From assembly GCA_016938135.1 (NCBI GenBank), contig JAFGVD010000025.1:1-64000 (forward strand): a DNA stretch of 64,000 bases. The letters run 5' to 3'. Positions 35,393-44,703 of this stretch are shown in pieces (the first letter of the stretch is position 1; each line of letters starts with the position of its first letter). The DNA comes from Coriobacteriia bacterium (lineage in GTDB: Bacteria > Actinomycetota > Coriobacteriia > Anaerosomatales > Anaerosomataceae). Made by a program: the position numbers and the translations under genes. The notes beneath the pieces were generated by a model. It saw only the letters and a program-made list of their open reading frames with translations. It searched no databases and was not told the origin of the DNA.

Positions 35393-35836
35393 ATGGACAA
35401 GAATACCATCACCACAGAGATCACGAAGGCGATGCGCGAGCATGACAAGCCTCGCCTGGGGATCCTGCGGCTTGTGAAGAACGAGATCGACATCAAGGAA
35501 AAGGACGTCAAGCGCGAGCTGACCGATGAGGAGGTCGTCGGGCTTTTCAAGAAGGTCCTCAAGCAGACCGGCGAGACGCTGGAAGGCTCCATCAAGGCGG
35601 GCACCAATGCCGAGCGGACCGCGCAGCTACAAGTGCAGGTCGATATCCTCAATAGCTATCTGCCCAAGCAGGTGGCAGGAGACGAGCTTGTCGCGATCAT
35701 CGATCGGGTGATGGCCCAAGGTGGGTTCTCGGAGAAGCGCGATATGGGCAAGGCGATCGGCCTGGTGGTGGCCGAGACGGGCGGCAACTGCGATAAGGCC
35801 GAGGTCGCCAAGCTGGTAGGCGCCAGGCTCAGCTAG
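35393..35836 (+). CDS. GatB/YqeY domain protein
   Basis: 147 residues with the typical YqeY layout: an N-terminal helical half (LGILRLVKNEIDIKEKDVKR, ELTDEEVVGLFKKVLKQTGE) and a C-terminal helical half (ILNSYLPKQVAGDELVAIID, DMGKAIGLVVAE). YqeY resembles the tail domain of the GatB amidotransferase subunit and may contact tRNA; its role is not settled. GGAG precedes the ATG. It is convergent with the TetR gene. Confidence 0.92.
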   Translation: MDKNTITTEITKAMREHDKPRLGILRLVKNEIDIKEKDVKRELTDEEVVGLFKKVLKQTGETLEGSIKAGTNAERTAQLQVQVDILNSYLPKQVAGDELVAIIDRVMAQGGFSEKRDMGKAIGLVVAETGGNCDKAEVAKLVGARLS

Positions 35837-35865
35837 GCATCAGGCCTGGCTAGGAGGAGCTGCCC

Positions 35866-36537
35866 TTACCCGATGTCGATGAGGCCCCGATCGCGCAGGT
35901 AGGCGCGTATCATCTGCTCCCATAGCGCTGTAGCCGCACGGACGTTGGCGCCCTCGGGATCCAGGGCGTTCTGGATAGAGAGTCCATCCACCATAGCGAT
36001 CATCAGCATGGCGAACGGTTGCAGCATCGCGCGGTCGGGTCCTGTTGACGCGTCCAGTACCTCAAGAATGGTCTCGCGATAGCCGGCGTACAGCTCGGAT
36101 ATACGGGCGCGCAGAGACTCGTCCCGCATCGCGTGCGGCAAGATCTCAAGCAGCGGGCGATAGCTGGCTATGTCTTCCACGATCCGCTCTTCGCCCTCGA
36201 TCAGAGCACGCACGCGCTGTTCACCCATCGGGAAACGATGAGTCTCATCGACCAACCCCCGGTTCGCCTCATGCACGAGCGAGTCGACGAGCGCGACGAT
36301 GAGCCCTTCTTTGTTGCCGAAGTGGTAGCCGATGCTCGCTTTGGCTTCGCCTGCTTCCTCGGCAATGGCCGAGAGGCTCATGGCGCCGAAGCCCTCTTGT
36401 TCCAAGATCCGTCGCGCAGCGGTGAGGATGTTCATCGCGGTAGGAGGGAGCACTTCGATAGGGTCTTTCGCGCTCAGCGCACCAAGGTGTCCGCGGGTAC
36501 GTGGACGCCCCGGCCCTTTGCGTGTGCTGCCGTCCAT
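35866..36537 (-). CDS. TetR-family regulator, probable repressor of the agmatine operon
   Basis: 223 residues starting MDGSTRKGPGRPRTRG after AGGAG. The HTH reads AARRILEQEGFGAMSLSAIA and EEAGEAKASIGYHFGNKEGL, the standard TetR core. The ligand domain carries no recognisable signature. It is divergent from the agmatine deiminase operon across 196 bases that hold both promoters and two repeated operator-like sites. Control of that operon and of itself, with agmatine or a polyamine as possible inducer, is the natural inference. Confidence 0.88.
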   Translation of the reverse strand: MDGSTRKGPGRPRTRGHLGALSAKDPIEVLPPTAMNILTAARRILEQEGFGAMSLSAIAEEAGEAKASIGYHFGNKEGLIVALVDSLVHEANRGLVDETHRFPMGEQRVRALIEGEERIVEDIASYRPLLEILPHAMRDESLRARISELYAGYRETILEVLDASTGPDRAMLQPFAMLMIAMVDGLSIQNALDPEGANVRAATALWEQMIRAYLRDRGLIDIG

Positions 36538-36569
36538 GCGATCTCCTAGGATATTCGTCACATTATTGT

Positions 36570-36597
36570 TTGACATCTTGATTATAGCGGGTATATT
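36570..36597 (+). promoter_or_regulatory. promoter of the agmatine deiminase operon
   Basis: TTGACA (36570-36575) and TATATT (36592-36597) are 16 bases apart, close to consensus. The expected start point falls at the edge of operator copy A. On the other strand TATAAT (complement of 36581-36586), with CGGACA 17 bases upstream inside copy A, forms the likely tetR promoter. Confidence 0.75.
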
Positions 36598-36602
36598 TGG
36601 AT

Positions 36603-36630
36603 TTGTCCGACCGGACGAATAACTATCTGA
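36603..36630 (+). promoter_or_regulatory. operator-like direct repeat, copy A
   Basis: This 28-base element matches copy B at 22 positions. It contains the dyad GTCC-GACC-GGAC. It overlaps the start point of the operon promoter and the -35 box of the divergent tetR promoter, so a bound repressor would block both. Confidence 0.65.
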
Positions 36631-36664
36631 TAACAGTACAAGGCGGATTCGTGCGGCCAAAGAT

Positions 36665-36692
36665 TTGACCGATTGGACGAAGAATTATCTCA
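36665..36692 (+). promoter_or_regulatory. operator-like direct repeat, copy B
   Basis: Second copy of the 28-base element, 62 bases (about six helical turns) from copy A and therefore on the same face of the DNA, within the leader of the carbamate kinase gene. The inner dyad is weaker here (GACCGATTGGAC). Confidence 0.6.
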
Positions 36693-36733
36693 GACCGGTT
36701 CTAGTGGGATGACTCGCGAAAGAGAGGTACGTC

Positions 36734-37678
36734 ATGACGAAACAGACGATCGTCGTGGCTCTTGGAGGAAACGCACTGCTCAAGCGCTCCGACCCCATGA
36801 CCGCCGAGGCGCAGCGCGCGAACGTGAGGGTGGCAGCGAAGGCACTCGCGCCTCTGGCGGAGGAGTACAACCTTGTGCTCGCACACGGCAACGGGCCGCA
36901 GGTAGGCCTGCTTGCATTGCAGGCAGCGGCCTACACCGACGTGGAGCCGTACCCGCTGGATGTGCTAGGTGCGCAGACGCAGGGCATGATCGCGTACATG
37001 GTCGAGCAGGAGCTGGGCAACCTGCTGCCGTTTGAGAAGCCGCTCGCAACCGTGCTGACGATGACGGAGGTTGACGCTGCAGATCCCGCCTTCGAGAATC
37101 CCACCAAGTTCGTGGGCCCTCAGTACGACAAGGAAGCCGCCGACCTTCTCGCCGAGAAGAAGGGCTGGATCTTCAAGCTCGACGGTGAGAAGTGGCGCCG
37201 CGTTGTCGCCTCGCCCGAGCCGAAGCAGATCTTCGAGCTTGACCCCATCAAGTGGCTTGTCGAGAAGGAGACAGTAGTCATCTGCGCGGGTGGCGGAGGA
37301 ATCCCCACTGTCTATCTGCCGGACGGCACCCGCACGCTTGTGGGTATCGAGGCTGTCATCGACAAAGACCTTGCCGCTGAGCTGCTTGCCCGTGAGCTGG
37401 GCGCGGACATCTTCATCATGGCGACAGACGCCGAGGGCGTGTATTTGAACTGGGGCGCGCCCGAACAGAAGCTCCTTGGCTACGTGACCCCTGATGAACT
37501 TGCGGCGCATGAGTTCGCGGCAGGTTCGATGGGTCCCAAAGTGGAGGCCGCCACCAGATTCGTTCGGGCCACCGGGAACCGGGCCGCTATCGGTCGGCTC
37601 GAAGACATCACTGAGATAGCAGCGGGACTAGCGGGCACGAACGTCGTCCGCAAGGTCTCGGGCAACGACCAGAGCTAG
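36734..37678 (+). CDS. arcC: carbamate kinase of the agmatine deiminase operon
   Basis: 314 residues, an amino-acid kinase fold: [65 protein letters not shown] and a C-terminal [14 protein letters not shown]. It makes ATP and ammonia/CO2 from carbamoyl phosphate and ADP. As first gene of an operon with a putrescine-type carbamoyltransferase and agmatine deiminase it is the energy-yielding step (aguC role), though it could equally serve the distant arginine deiminase. AGAGAGG precedes the ATG. Confidence 0.95.
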   Translation: MTKQTIVVALGGNALLKRSDPMTAEAQRANVRVAAKALAPLAEEYNLVLAHGNGPQVGLLALQAAAYTDVEPYPLDVLGAQTQGMIAYMVEQELGNLLPFEKPLATVLTMTEVDAADPAFENPTKFVGPQYDKEAADLLAEKKGWIFKLDGEKWRRVVASPEPKQIFELDPIKWLVEKETVVICAGGGGIPTVYLPDGTRTLVGIEAVIDKDLAAELLARELGADIFIMATDAEGVYLNWGAPEQKLLGYVTPDELAAHEFAAGSMGPKVEAATRFVRATGNRAAIGRLEDITEIAAGLAGTNVVRKVSGNDQS

Positions 37679-37695
37679 CGAAGGGAGCACGGCAC

Positions 37696-38709
37696 ATGAA
37701 CGTATCCGAACTACCCGCACTTAGGTACCTGAGGGGGCGCCATTACCTCACCGACCTGGACTTCACCCGCAAGGAGCTTGAGGACATTCTTGTGCTCGCC
37801 GTTCATCTTAAGAAGCTCCGAGGCGAGATGCGGCTCACGCCGTTCCTTCCGGGCCGCCATCTGGCGATGATCTTCGAGGCTTCATCCACGCGCACACGCG
37901 TCAGCTTTGAGAACGGCTTTGCCGAGCTTGGCGGAAACGCGCTCTACCTACGACCCGGCGAGATCCACCTCCCGGGTCGCGAGACCGTCGCCGATACGGC
38001 CGCGGTCCTCTCGCGTATGAACGACGCTATTGAGATTCGTTCCAAGAAGAATGAGACCATCGAGGAACTCGCCCGTCATGCGACCGTGCCGGTCATCAAC
38101 GGTATGGACAACGATCGTCACCCCGCGCAGTCGATGAGCGACGCTCTCACCATCCTGGAGAATGCCGGCTCAGTCGCAGGCGTCACCTTCGCCTATGTGG
38201 GCGACGCAGCACACCCCTGCAACTCGCTTTCCACCACGCTCACCAAGCTGGGCGCCAACGTCCGTGTGGGCAACGCGCCCGGCTACGAGATGGCGCCGGA
38301 GCTGCAGGCGACTGCGCGCAAACTCTCCGAGGATAACGGCGGCTCGTTCCTGCTCACGAACGATCCTCTTGAGGCGATCGATGGTGCAGACTTCGTGTAC
38401 ACCGACTGCTGGTGGTGGACGGGACAGGAAGCCGAGTACGATGATCGCATCAAGGCATTTACGCCATTTCAGGTGAACACCGAGCTGTGGTCGCACACGA
38501 AGCCGGGAGCCAAGTTCATGCACTGTCTGCCAGCGATGCGCGGCGAGGAAGTCACTGATGAGATGGCCGATAGCGAAGCTTCTATCATCTTCCCTCAGGC
38601 CGAGAATCGCATGCACTTCCAGAAAGCACTGATGCTTGCCCTGATCGGTATCGATGAGATGCCGTCGGATGAACGTCTGCACCCCATCGCCACGGCTCTG
38701 CTGTCCTGA
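37696..38709 (+). CDS. ptcA: putrescine carbamoyltransferase (OTC family)
   Basis: 337 residues. The carbamoyl phosphate sites are SSTRTRVSFENGF, the DNDRHPAQSMSD segment and MHCLPAMRGEEV. The second-substrate loop reads YTDCWWWTGQEAEYDD instead of the SMG loop typical of ornithine transcarbamylases. The stretches YLRPGEIHLPGRETVADTAA and KFMHCLPAMRGEEVTDE resemble the putrescine enzyme of enterococci. It should convert N-carbamoylputrescine and phosphate to putrescine and carbamoyl phosphate. The neighbours agree; ornithine activity cannot be excluded by sequence alone. Confidence 0.85.
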   Translation: MNVSELPALRYLRGRHYLTDLDFTRKELEDILVLAVHLKKLRGEMRLTPFLPGRHLAMIFEASSTRTRVSFENGFAELGGNALYLRPGEIHLPGRETVADTAAVLSRMNDAIEIRSKKNETIEELARHATVPVINGMDNDRHPAQSMSDALTILENAGSVAGVTFAYVGDAAHPCNSLSTTLTKLGANVRVGNAPGYEMAPELQATARKLSEDNGGSFLLTNDPLEAIDGADFVYTDCWWWTGQEAEYDDRIKAFTPFQVNTELWSHTKPGAKFMHCLPAMRGEEVTDEMADSEASIIFPQAENRMHFQKALMLALIGIDEMPSDERLHPIATALLS

Positions 38710-38736
38710 TCGGTCACTTCTCGGAAGGGAGAGGGC

Positions 38737-40152
38737 ATGTCTGAGAAGACTGCTCCAGCAAAGAACAAGGTCTTTGGTCTAGCGTCGATGATCCTATTCT
38801 CTGTGTCTGCGATCTTGGTGGGGGACACCATCGCGTCTTCGGCTGCCATGGGCGTCCAGGGACTCACGTTCTGGCTCGGCCTCGGCATCCTGTTCTTCAT
38901 CCCGTACGGCTTTGTTACCGCTGAACTGGGTGCCGCCTGGCCCGACGATGGTGGCATCTATGTGTGGGTGCGTGAGGCTTTCGGGCCTAAGTGGGGTACG
39001 GTAACGGCCTGGTTGTACTGGGTCAACGTGGCGCTGTGGGCGCCGAGCGTGTTCGTTCTCTTCCTCTACTCGGCAAGCGCAGCCTTTGGACTCGCCTTGC
39101 CCCTGTGGGGAGAGGCGCTCGTCGTCATCGCGTTGATATGGGTCATGGTGCTCGTTGGTGTTTTGCCCATGAAGTACTCGAAGTGGGTACCCAATCTGTC
39201 AGCTGCTGTGAAGATCGTCGTGTTCGTCATCCTGGGACTTGCGGGCGTCGCCGCAGCTATCAACAACGGCGGGCTTGCCAACAGCTTCGCGCTGTCCGAA
39301 TGGGTGCCTGTGTTCTCATTCGATAACCTCACTTACCTGCCCATCGTCATCTACAGCTTCATGGGCTTTGAGTTGATGAGCTCGGTGGGCGACTCGATCC
39401 ATGATCCGAAGCGCGACGTGCCGAAGATGATCTTCGGTGCAGGCGGTGCCATCCTGTTCATCTACATGTTCGCGACATTCGGCATCTTGGCGGTCATCCC
39501 GGTCGCCGATATCCAGATCGAGACCGGCATCGTCGATGCCCTGCGCCCGGCGTTCGACTCCGTGCTTGGCGCCGCAGCCGGACCCGTGTTCGTGGTGGTC
39601 GCGTTGGGTGTGCTTTTCACGTTCATCGGAAACATGGTCACGTGGTCTATCGGCGCCAATGAATCCATCGCTGCAACCGGCATGGACGAGGCTGCGCCCG
39701 GCGTCTTTGGCCACAAGCATCCCAAGAACGGTACTCCGGACTATGCCTTTTACCTGATGGGCATCATCGCCACGGTGGTCACGATCATCACTTACGCACT
39801 GTTCGGCAACAACGAAGGCATCTTCTGGGCGATCTTCTCACTGTCTTCGGTAGTGTTCTTGTTGCCCTACCTGCTTATGTTCCCGTCGATTGTGGTGCTG
39901 AGGAAGAAGTTCCCCAATCAGCATCGACCCTACGTGGTTCCGGGTGGTAACACAGGTGCCTGGATATTCGCAGTGATGTGCGAGTTGGGCATCCTATTCA
40001 CACTGGCATTGTTCTTCCTCGCTCCACCGGAAGGCACGCCGTTGGGCGCGTTCTATGCGATTACCGGCGGCGGTACGGTCATCTCGGTGGCGGTGGGCTT
40101 CTGGCTCCACTCGCATGCGAAGAAGGCAAAGACACTGAAGACCGCTGCGTAG
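38737..40152 (+). CDS. APC-family agmatine/putrescine antiporter
   Basis: 471 residues with 12 predicted helices. The APC consensus is visible: FGLASMILFSVSAILVGDT in helix 1, GIYVWVREAFGPKWGTVTAW in helix 3, and YSFMGFELMSSVGDSIHDPK in helix 6, followed by RDVP. The closest functional type is the AguD/GadC-like exchanger. Its place between the carbamoyltransferase and agmatine deiminase genes indicates import of agmatine coupled to export of putrescine. AAGGGAG precedes the ATG. Confidence 0.87.
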   Translation: MSEKTAPAKNKVFGLASMILFSVSAILVGDTIASSAAMGVQGLTFWLGLGILFFIPYGFVTAELGAAWPDDGGIYVWVREAFGPKWGTVTAWLYWVNVALWAPSVFVLFLYSASAAFGLALPLWGEALVVIALIWVMVLVGVLPMKYSKWVPNLSAAVKIVVFVILGLAGVAAAINNGGLANSFALSEWVPVFSFDNLTYLPIVIYSFMGFELMSSVGDSIHDPKRDVPKMIFGAGGAILFIYMFATFGILAVIPVADIQIETGIVDALRPAFDSVLGAAAGPVFVVVALGVLFTFIGNMVTWSIGANESIAATGMDEAAPGVFGHKHPKNGTPDYAFYLMGIIATVVTIITYALFGNNEGIFWAIFSLSSVVFLLPYLLMFPSIVVLRKKFPNQHRPYVVPGGNTGAWIFAVMCELGILFTLALFFLAPPEGTPLGAFYAITGGGTVISVAVGFWLHSHAKKAKTLKTAA

Positions 40153-40182
40153 CGTATTCGCAGGCGGTGTGAAGGAGAACCG

Positions 40183-41274
40183 ATGGCAACGATAGATAGT
40201 ACTCCGCGAGCAGACGGGTTCCGAATGCCCGCAGAATGGGAGCCGCACGCCGGCACCTGGATGCTGTGGCCGCAGCGCCCGGACAACTGGCGCAACGGCG
40301 CGAAACCGGCGCAGCGCGCATGGGTCGCTGTGGCGAGTGCGATCGCACGATTCGAACCGGTCACCGTGGGTGTGAACCCGGAGCAGTTCGAGAACGCACG
40401 CGCGATGCTACCGGATGAGGTCCGCGTGGTTGAGATGTCTAACAACGATTCGTGGATGCGCGATATCGGCCCCAGTTTCGTTGTGGATGACCATGGCCAT
40501 GTACGTTTGGTGCACTGGCATTTCAATGCCTGGGGCGGGCTCTACGATGGACTGTATGCTCCCTGGGACAAAGATGAGCTGGTACCGCGGAAGATCGCCG
40601 AGATTGAGGGCATCGATCGGTACCGGGCGCCGCTCGTGCTTGAAGGTGGATCGTTCCATGTTGATGGCGAGGGCACGGTCATCACGACCGAGGAGTGCCT
40701 GCTTTCGCCCGGTCGGAACCCTGACCTGACGCGCGAGGAGATCGAAGGCTACCTGGCCGAGTATCTGGGGATCACCAAGGTCATCTGGCTCAAGCGCGGT
40801 ATCGATCCCGAGGAGACGAACGGGCATGTCGACGACGTAGCCTGCTTCGTGCGTCCCGGTGTCGTACTGGCTGGCTGGACCGATGACGAGAGCGACTGGA
40901 GATACGAGATCCTTGCCGAGAATCTTAAGATTCTCAAGAGCGCTACAGATGCCAAAGGTCGGTCGCTCGAGGTGCACACCATACCCATGCCCGACACGAT
41001 GACCTATACCGTGGAGGAGACAAGCGGTGTCGACGTGGTGGAAGGGACGCTTCCGCGGGAAGCGGGCGATGAGGTTCCCGCCTCCTACGTGAACTTCTAC
41101 GTCTGCAACGGTGCTGTCGTCCTGCCGGTGTTCGGCGATCGACATGATGAAGTGGCCGTAGAGGTGTTGCGCGGCTTGTTCCCCGACCGTGAGGTCGTCA
41201 CCTTCCCCGGGCGCGAGATCGTCCTGGGCGGCGGGAACGTCCACTGCATCACGCAGCAGCAGCCTCTCGGCTGA
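40183..41274 (+). CDS. aguA: agmatine deiminase
   Basis: 363 residues of the guanidino-group-modifying fold with all active-site motifs: MPAEWEPHAGTWMLWP, NNDSWMRDIGPSF, LEGGSFHVDGEGTV, NGHVDDVACF and GGGNVHCITQQQP with catalytic Cys355. It hydrolyses agmatine to N-carbamoylputrescine and ammonia, feeding the carbamoyltransferase and carbamate kinase upstream. It is the last gene of the operon, followed by a strong terminator. GAAGGAG precedes the ATG. Confidence 0.96.
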   Translation: MATIDSTPRADGFRMPAEWEPHAGTWMLWPQRPDNWRNGAKPAQRAWVAVASAIARFEPVTVGVNPEQFENARAMLPDEVRVVEMSNNDSWMRDIGPSFVVDDHGHVRLVHWHFNAWGGLYDGLYAPWDKDELVPRKIAEIEGIDRYRAPLVLEGGSFHVDGEGTVITTEECLLSPGRNPDLTREEIEGYLAEYLGITKVIWLKRGIDPEETNGHVDDVACFVRPGVVLAGWTDDESDWRYEILAENLKILKSATDAKGRSLEVHTIPMPDTMTYTVEETSGVDVVEGTLPREAGDEVPASYVNFYVCNGAVVLPVFGDRHDEVAVEVLRGLFPDREVVTFPGREIVLGGGNVHCITQQQPLG

Positions 41275-41287
41275 CCCTGAGTCACAG

Positions 41288-41320
41288 GTGGCCCCGCTGG
41301 AAACGGCGGGGCCACTTCTC
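41288..41320 (+). terminator. terminator after the agmatine deiminase operon
   Basis: GTGGCCCCGC (41288-41297) and GCGGGGCCAC (41306-41315) form a perfect 10-bp stem with an 8-base loop, followed by TTCTCATT. The gene on the far side is convergent, so it may work in both directions. Confidence 0.85.
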
Positions 41321-41354
41321 ATTCAAGCCTTTCAAGCTTGTAGGGCCTGGAGAG

Positions 41355-41852
41355 CTACAGCTCAATCTCCTCGGGGAACGGCCGCTCGTCGGCGTACCAC
41401 TCCTTGTCGAAGTCTCCCTCGGCGATCTTGTCGATCGGCATCTTCATGTAGCGGCCAGAGGCCTCTACGGCGACCGTCCCGTCTTCCAGGAGGATCTCGC
41501 CGCTGCCCTCGAACAGCCGTCGCGAGTCTTTGGTTATGCGGGCCACGGCGCGCACCTCGGCATCCAGCGGTACGGGCTTGCGGAATCGCACCGAGAGCTC
41601 CACGGTGACACCCCATGCGTCATGGTCGCTCATGTTGATGGCGCGTCCTATCGTCTCATCCAAGATGGCCGAGGAGACACCGCCGTGCAGGCGCCCGGGG
41701 TAGCTCTGGTGCTGCTCCAGGGGTCTGAAGATGCCGAGCAGCTCGCCGCTCTCCAGCTCATAGAAGCGGGCATGCAGCCCCATGTCGTTCTCGGTACCGC
41801 AGATCATGCACATCCTGCTGATGTTCTGGGTGCGGTCGACTCGGTGTCCCAT
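41355..41852 (-). CDS. hotdog-fold thioesterase (PaaI-like)
   Basis: 165 residues from ATG 41852 (MGHRVDRTQN). A short N-terminus with a CMICGTEN cysteine pair precedes the hotdog domain: YPGRLHGGVSSAILDETIGR, AWGVTVELSVRFRKPVPLDA and the final strands LLEDGTVAVEASGRYMKM. The HGG motif on the central helix is the hallmark of acyl-CoA thioesterases of this class. The substrate is unknown. It is downstream of the UPF0182 gene with a 13-base gap, so probably cotranscribed. Confidence 0.85.
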   Translation of the reverse strand: MGHRVDRTQNISRMCMICGTENDMGLHARFYELESGELLGIFRPLEQHQSYPGRLHGGVSSAILDETIGRAINMSDHDAWGVTVELSVRFRKPVPLDAEVRAVARITKDSRRLFEGSGEILLEDGTVAVEASGRYMKMPIDKIAEGDFDKEWYADERPFPEEIEL

Positions 41853-41865
41853 GGAGGCTTCCGTC

Positions 41866-44511
41866 CTAGTATGTGGTTGACGTCTCTGTCTCCTGAAGCC
41901 TGTTGAGGGCGGTCTGCAGCTCGGAGAGGCAGGCGCTGTATGCAGCCCAGTCACCTTGCTCCTGGGCGGTCAAGGCCTCTTTCAACAGCGCGTCGACGTG
42001 AGCTGCCTCAGTGACCAGGTCGGTGGGTTCCTGCTGCGTGGTGAATGTCTCGGCAAGGGCGCTTGCGAGGGTGGAGCCCATTCGGACACGCTCACCGTTC
42101 ACCACGACAACGGCTACCAGCTCGGTGATCGCCGAGTTATCCGCCTTGAGGAAGATCGGTTGGATATAGGTGACAGCCCCTTCCACCGGGAGGACGAGCA
42201 TGTCTCCGAAGACGACGCTCCGTCCTTGCTGATTCCACAAGGAGAGTTGAGGCGCGATTTCCGGGTCTTGATTGATCTGGGCGCTCACCTGCTCGGGCCC
42301 CAGGACCACGCGGTCTTTTGGCAGCATGTAGACGGTACGAACGCCGTAGTCGTCCGGATCGCATCCGGCTGCGACTATACCTATCATGTTGTCCCGGTTC
42401 TCCGGTGCGTACGGCTGCATTAGGTAGAGACCGTTGTCATCCTCACCACTGGGCAGGTCGAGCATCAGGTAGGAAGGCGAGAACGCATCGTCGCCGTCGC
42501 TGCAGACTTGCCACTGGTCCTCTTTGTTGTAGAACGCCGTAGGATCCGTCATGTGATAGGTGCAGAAGATCTCGGCTTGTGCGGCGAACAGGCGCTTGGG
42601 ATAGCGAAGATGCTCCGCAAGCGAGTCGGAGATCTCGGTACCGGGGGTGAGTACCGTGGGGAAGATCTCTCCCCATGCGTCACGGATGGGGTCTGCTCCA
42701 AAGGCGTAGAAGGTGGTGTCTCCTGTGAATGCGTCGACCACCACTTTCACCGAGTTGCGCATGTAGTTGATGCCACCATCGATCGTCTGTGAGTACGGGA
42801 AGTGGTCGGTGGAGGTGTAGGCGTCGAGGATCCACACGATCCTGCCATCCACCAGTGCGGGATAAGGCTCCTCGGACAAGGTGAGCCACGGGGCGATCTT
42901 CTCGGCGCGCGTCTTCACGTCCCGGTAGATGAGCACCCGACTATCGGAGTCGATGTAGTCCGAGAAGAGAATCTGCTCGGATCCGAGCCGTATCGCCCAG
43001 GCGACCTTCTCGGCACCGGAACCCATCGGGATGCCGCTCTCGGCCTCGTAGCGGTATGTCACGTTGGTCTCACTCGAAGGATAGTCGAACTCGTCGAGTC
43101 CGGTGTCCACGATCGCGTAGTCGCTGTCGTTGGTGCCGAAGTAGATTCGAGGCTGCTCGGTGATCAGATCTGGAGACCCGGCTTCAACGGTCTCTGCGAT
43201 CTTGGGCGGGACATCTCCCACGTAGAACACCGGGAAGCCCTGTTCGGTGGCATCGCTGACCGAGCTGATCGCCAGCCCGTATCCATGCGTGTAGACGAGA
43301 TGCTCGTTGACCCAGGTGCGGGCCTGCGAGGGGAGGGACTCCGTATCGAGTTCACGCGCGGATACGAGCACCTCTCGAAGCTCGCCATTGACCTCGTAGC
43401 GGTCGGTCTGGATGGCCGAGAGCTCGTAGTAGGGGCGGATCGTCTGTAGTTGTTCATACGCCGTCTCAACCGTCTTCGGGGTCCATAGGCGGGCGTCTCC
43501 CAGCACGCTCGCGTTCTCAGCCGATGTAGCCGTGAGGCTTGCTAACGCCGGGTAGGTCTCGCCTTCAACCGAGGCGAGATCGAACGCTTCCCGCGTCATC
43601 TCGATGTTGTCCTCGATATAGGGAAGCTCTGCTGAGGCCTCGTTGGGCGTGGCGACCAGGCCCTGGACTACTGCCGGCCAGGCTGTGCCCAGCACGAGCA
43701 CCCCCGCAATCCAGACCGCAACGGAGGCCGTCGGCAGTCGCCACTTCCGCGAACGCGCGGACGCTATGAGTATTCCTGCGAGGACTATGCTCGCCCCCAC
43801 AAGAATCCAGTAGGCCGGCAGCTGAGCATGAACGTCGGTGTACGATGCTCCGGTCTGTGAGGTACGCGACGACAGGTCCAGACTCCATATCTTCAGGCGG
43901 AAGTCGAATGCCGCCACCACAAAGAGCAGCCCTACGAGGCGCATGCCCAGTGCCTTGAAGTCGGCCCAGCGGGCATCCATCTTCTCGGCGACACCCGCCC
44001 ACATAGCCAGGAACACGACGCCCAGTGACAGCAGGATCGCGAGTACCACAAGCCCGCTGAACCAGTCACTCAGCAGCTCGAGGGCCGGCAGTCTGAATAC
44101 GAAGAACGCGACGTCTTTGCCGAACAGGGGATCTGTCACGCCGAACGATGGCTTGGTGACCGCCATCCGGAAGGTCATCCACTGCTTGGACATGTTCCAG
44201 CCGCCGAGCACGGCGAACAGCATCGAGCCTCCAAGTGCGAGGCCGGACGACAGGCTCGAGCGCCCCACGATGGAGCGCGCGGCGCGAGCAGGCATATAGA
44301 GTAGGGCGAAAGCCAGCAGTGCGGCAGCGAGCCACACGATGCCTTGCGCGGAGATCTGGGTGGTGAACACAGACTGCTGTCCAAGGCTCTGATACCAGCG
44401 GAAGTCGGTCCAGATGCGTGCTGCACAGATCAACAGCACAGAGGTGGTGGCGATGCAGGTGAGTATGCTGAACGCGCGCAGAACCCTACGAGAATAACGA
44501 ATGCGCTTCAC
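41866..44511 (-). CDS. UPF0182 family membrane protein
   Basis: 881 residues. Seven membrane helices lie in the first 290 residues (for example FRWYQSLGQQSVFTTQISAQ followed by a helix), then a large extracytoplasmic part with the family motifs LPYIEDNIEMTREAFDL, IRPYYELSAIQTDRYEVNGE, THGYGLAISSV and QPRIYFGTNDSDYAIVDTGL, and an acidic helical tail. UPF0182 (COG1615) proteins are common in actinobacteria and some clostridia; their function is not known. The start is GTG with AAGGA five bases upstream. Confidence 0.93.
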   Translation of the reverse strand: MKRIRYSRRVLRAFSILTCIATTSVLLICAARIWTDFRWYQSLGQQSVFTTQISAQGIVWLAAALLAFALLYMPARAARSIVGRSSLSSGLALGGSMLFAVLGGWNMSKQWMTFRMAVTKPSFGVTDPLFGKDVAFFVFRLPALELLSDWFSGLVVLAILLSLGVVFLAMWAGVAEKMDARWADFKALGMRLVGLLFVVAAFDFRLKIWSLDLSSRTSQTGASYTDVHAQLPAYWILVGASIVLAGILIASARSRKWRLPTASVAVWIAGVLVLGTAWPAVVQGLVATPNEASAELPYIEDNIEMTREAFDLASVEGETYPALASLTATSAENASVLGDARLWTPKTVETAYEQLQTIRPYYELSAIQTDRYEVNGELREVLVSARELDTESLPSQARTWVNEHLVYTHGYGLAISSVSDATEQGFPVFYVGDVPPKIAETVEAGSPDLITEQPRIYFGTNDSDYAIVDTGLDEFDYPSSETNVTYRYEAESGIPMGSGAEKVAWAIRLGSEQILFSDYIDSDSRVLIYRDVKTRAEKIAPWLTLSEEPYPALVDGRIVWILDAYTSTDHFPYSQTIDGGINYMRNSVKVVVDAFTGDTTFYAFGADPIRDAWGEIFPTVLTPGTEISDSLAEHLRYPKRLFAAQAEIFCTYHMTDPTAFYNKEDQWQVCSDGDDAFSPSYLMLDLPSGEDDNGLYLMQPYAPENRDNMIGIVAAGCDPDDYGVRTVYMLPKDRVVLGPEQVSAQINQDPEIAPQLSLWNQQGRSVVFGDMLVLPVEGAVTYIQPIFLKADNSAITELVAVVVVNGERVRMGSTLASALAETFTTQQEPTDLVTEAAHVDALLKEALTAQEQGDWAAYSACLSELQTALNRLQETETSTTY

Positions 44512-44703
44512 GGCTGTCCTTGTTCCCCTTAGTCACGTCAGCGCATCAGGCATGTATTCATGGCGCCAATGGCTTTGGCTTGAGCTGACCGTTCCACATT
44601 CTACTACTCGCTCTGCTGGTCGTCTTGTCCGATTAAGGTGTGCGCTTATGACGACCGATACTGAGTGGTACGAGGCTGAACACCCCACATGACAGGAGTC
44701 TCA

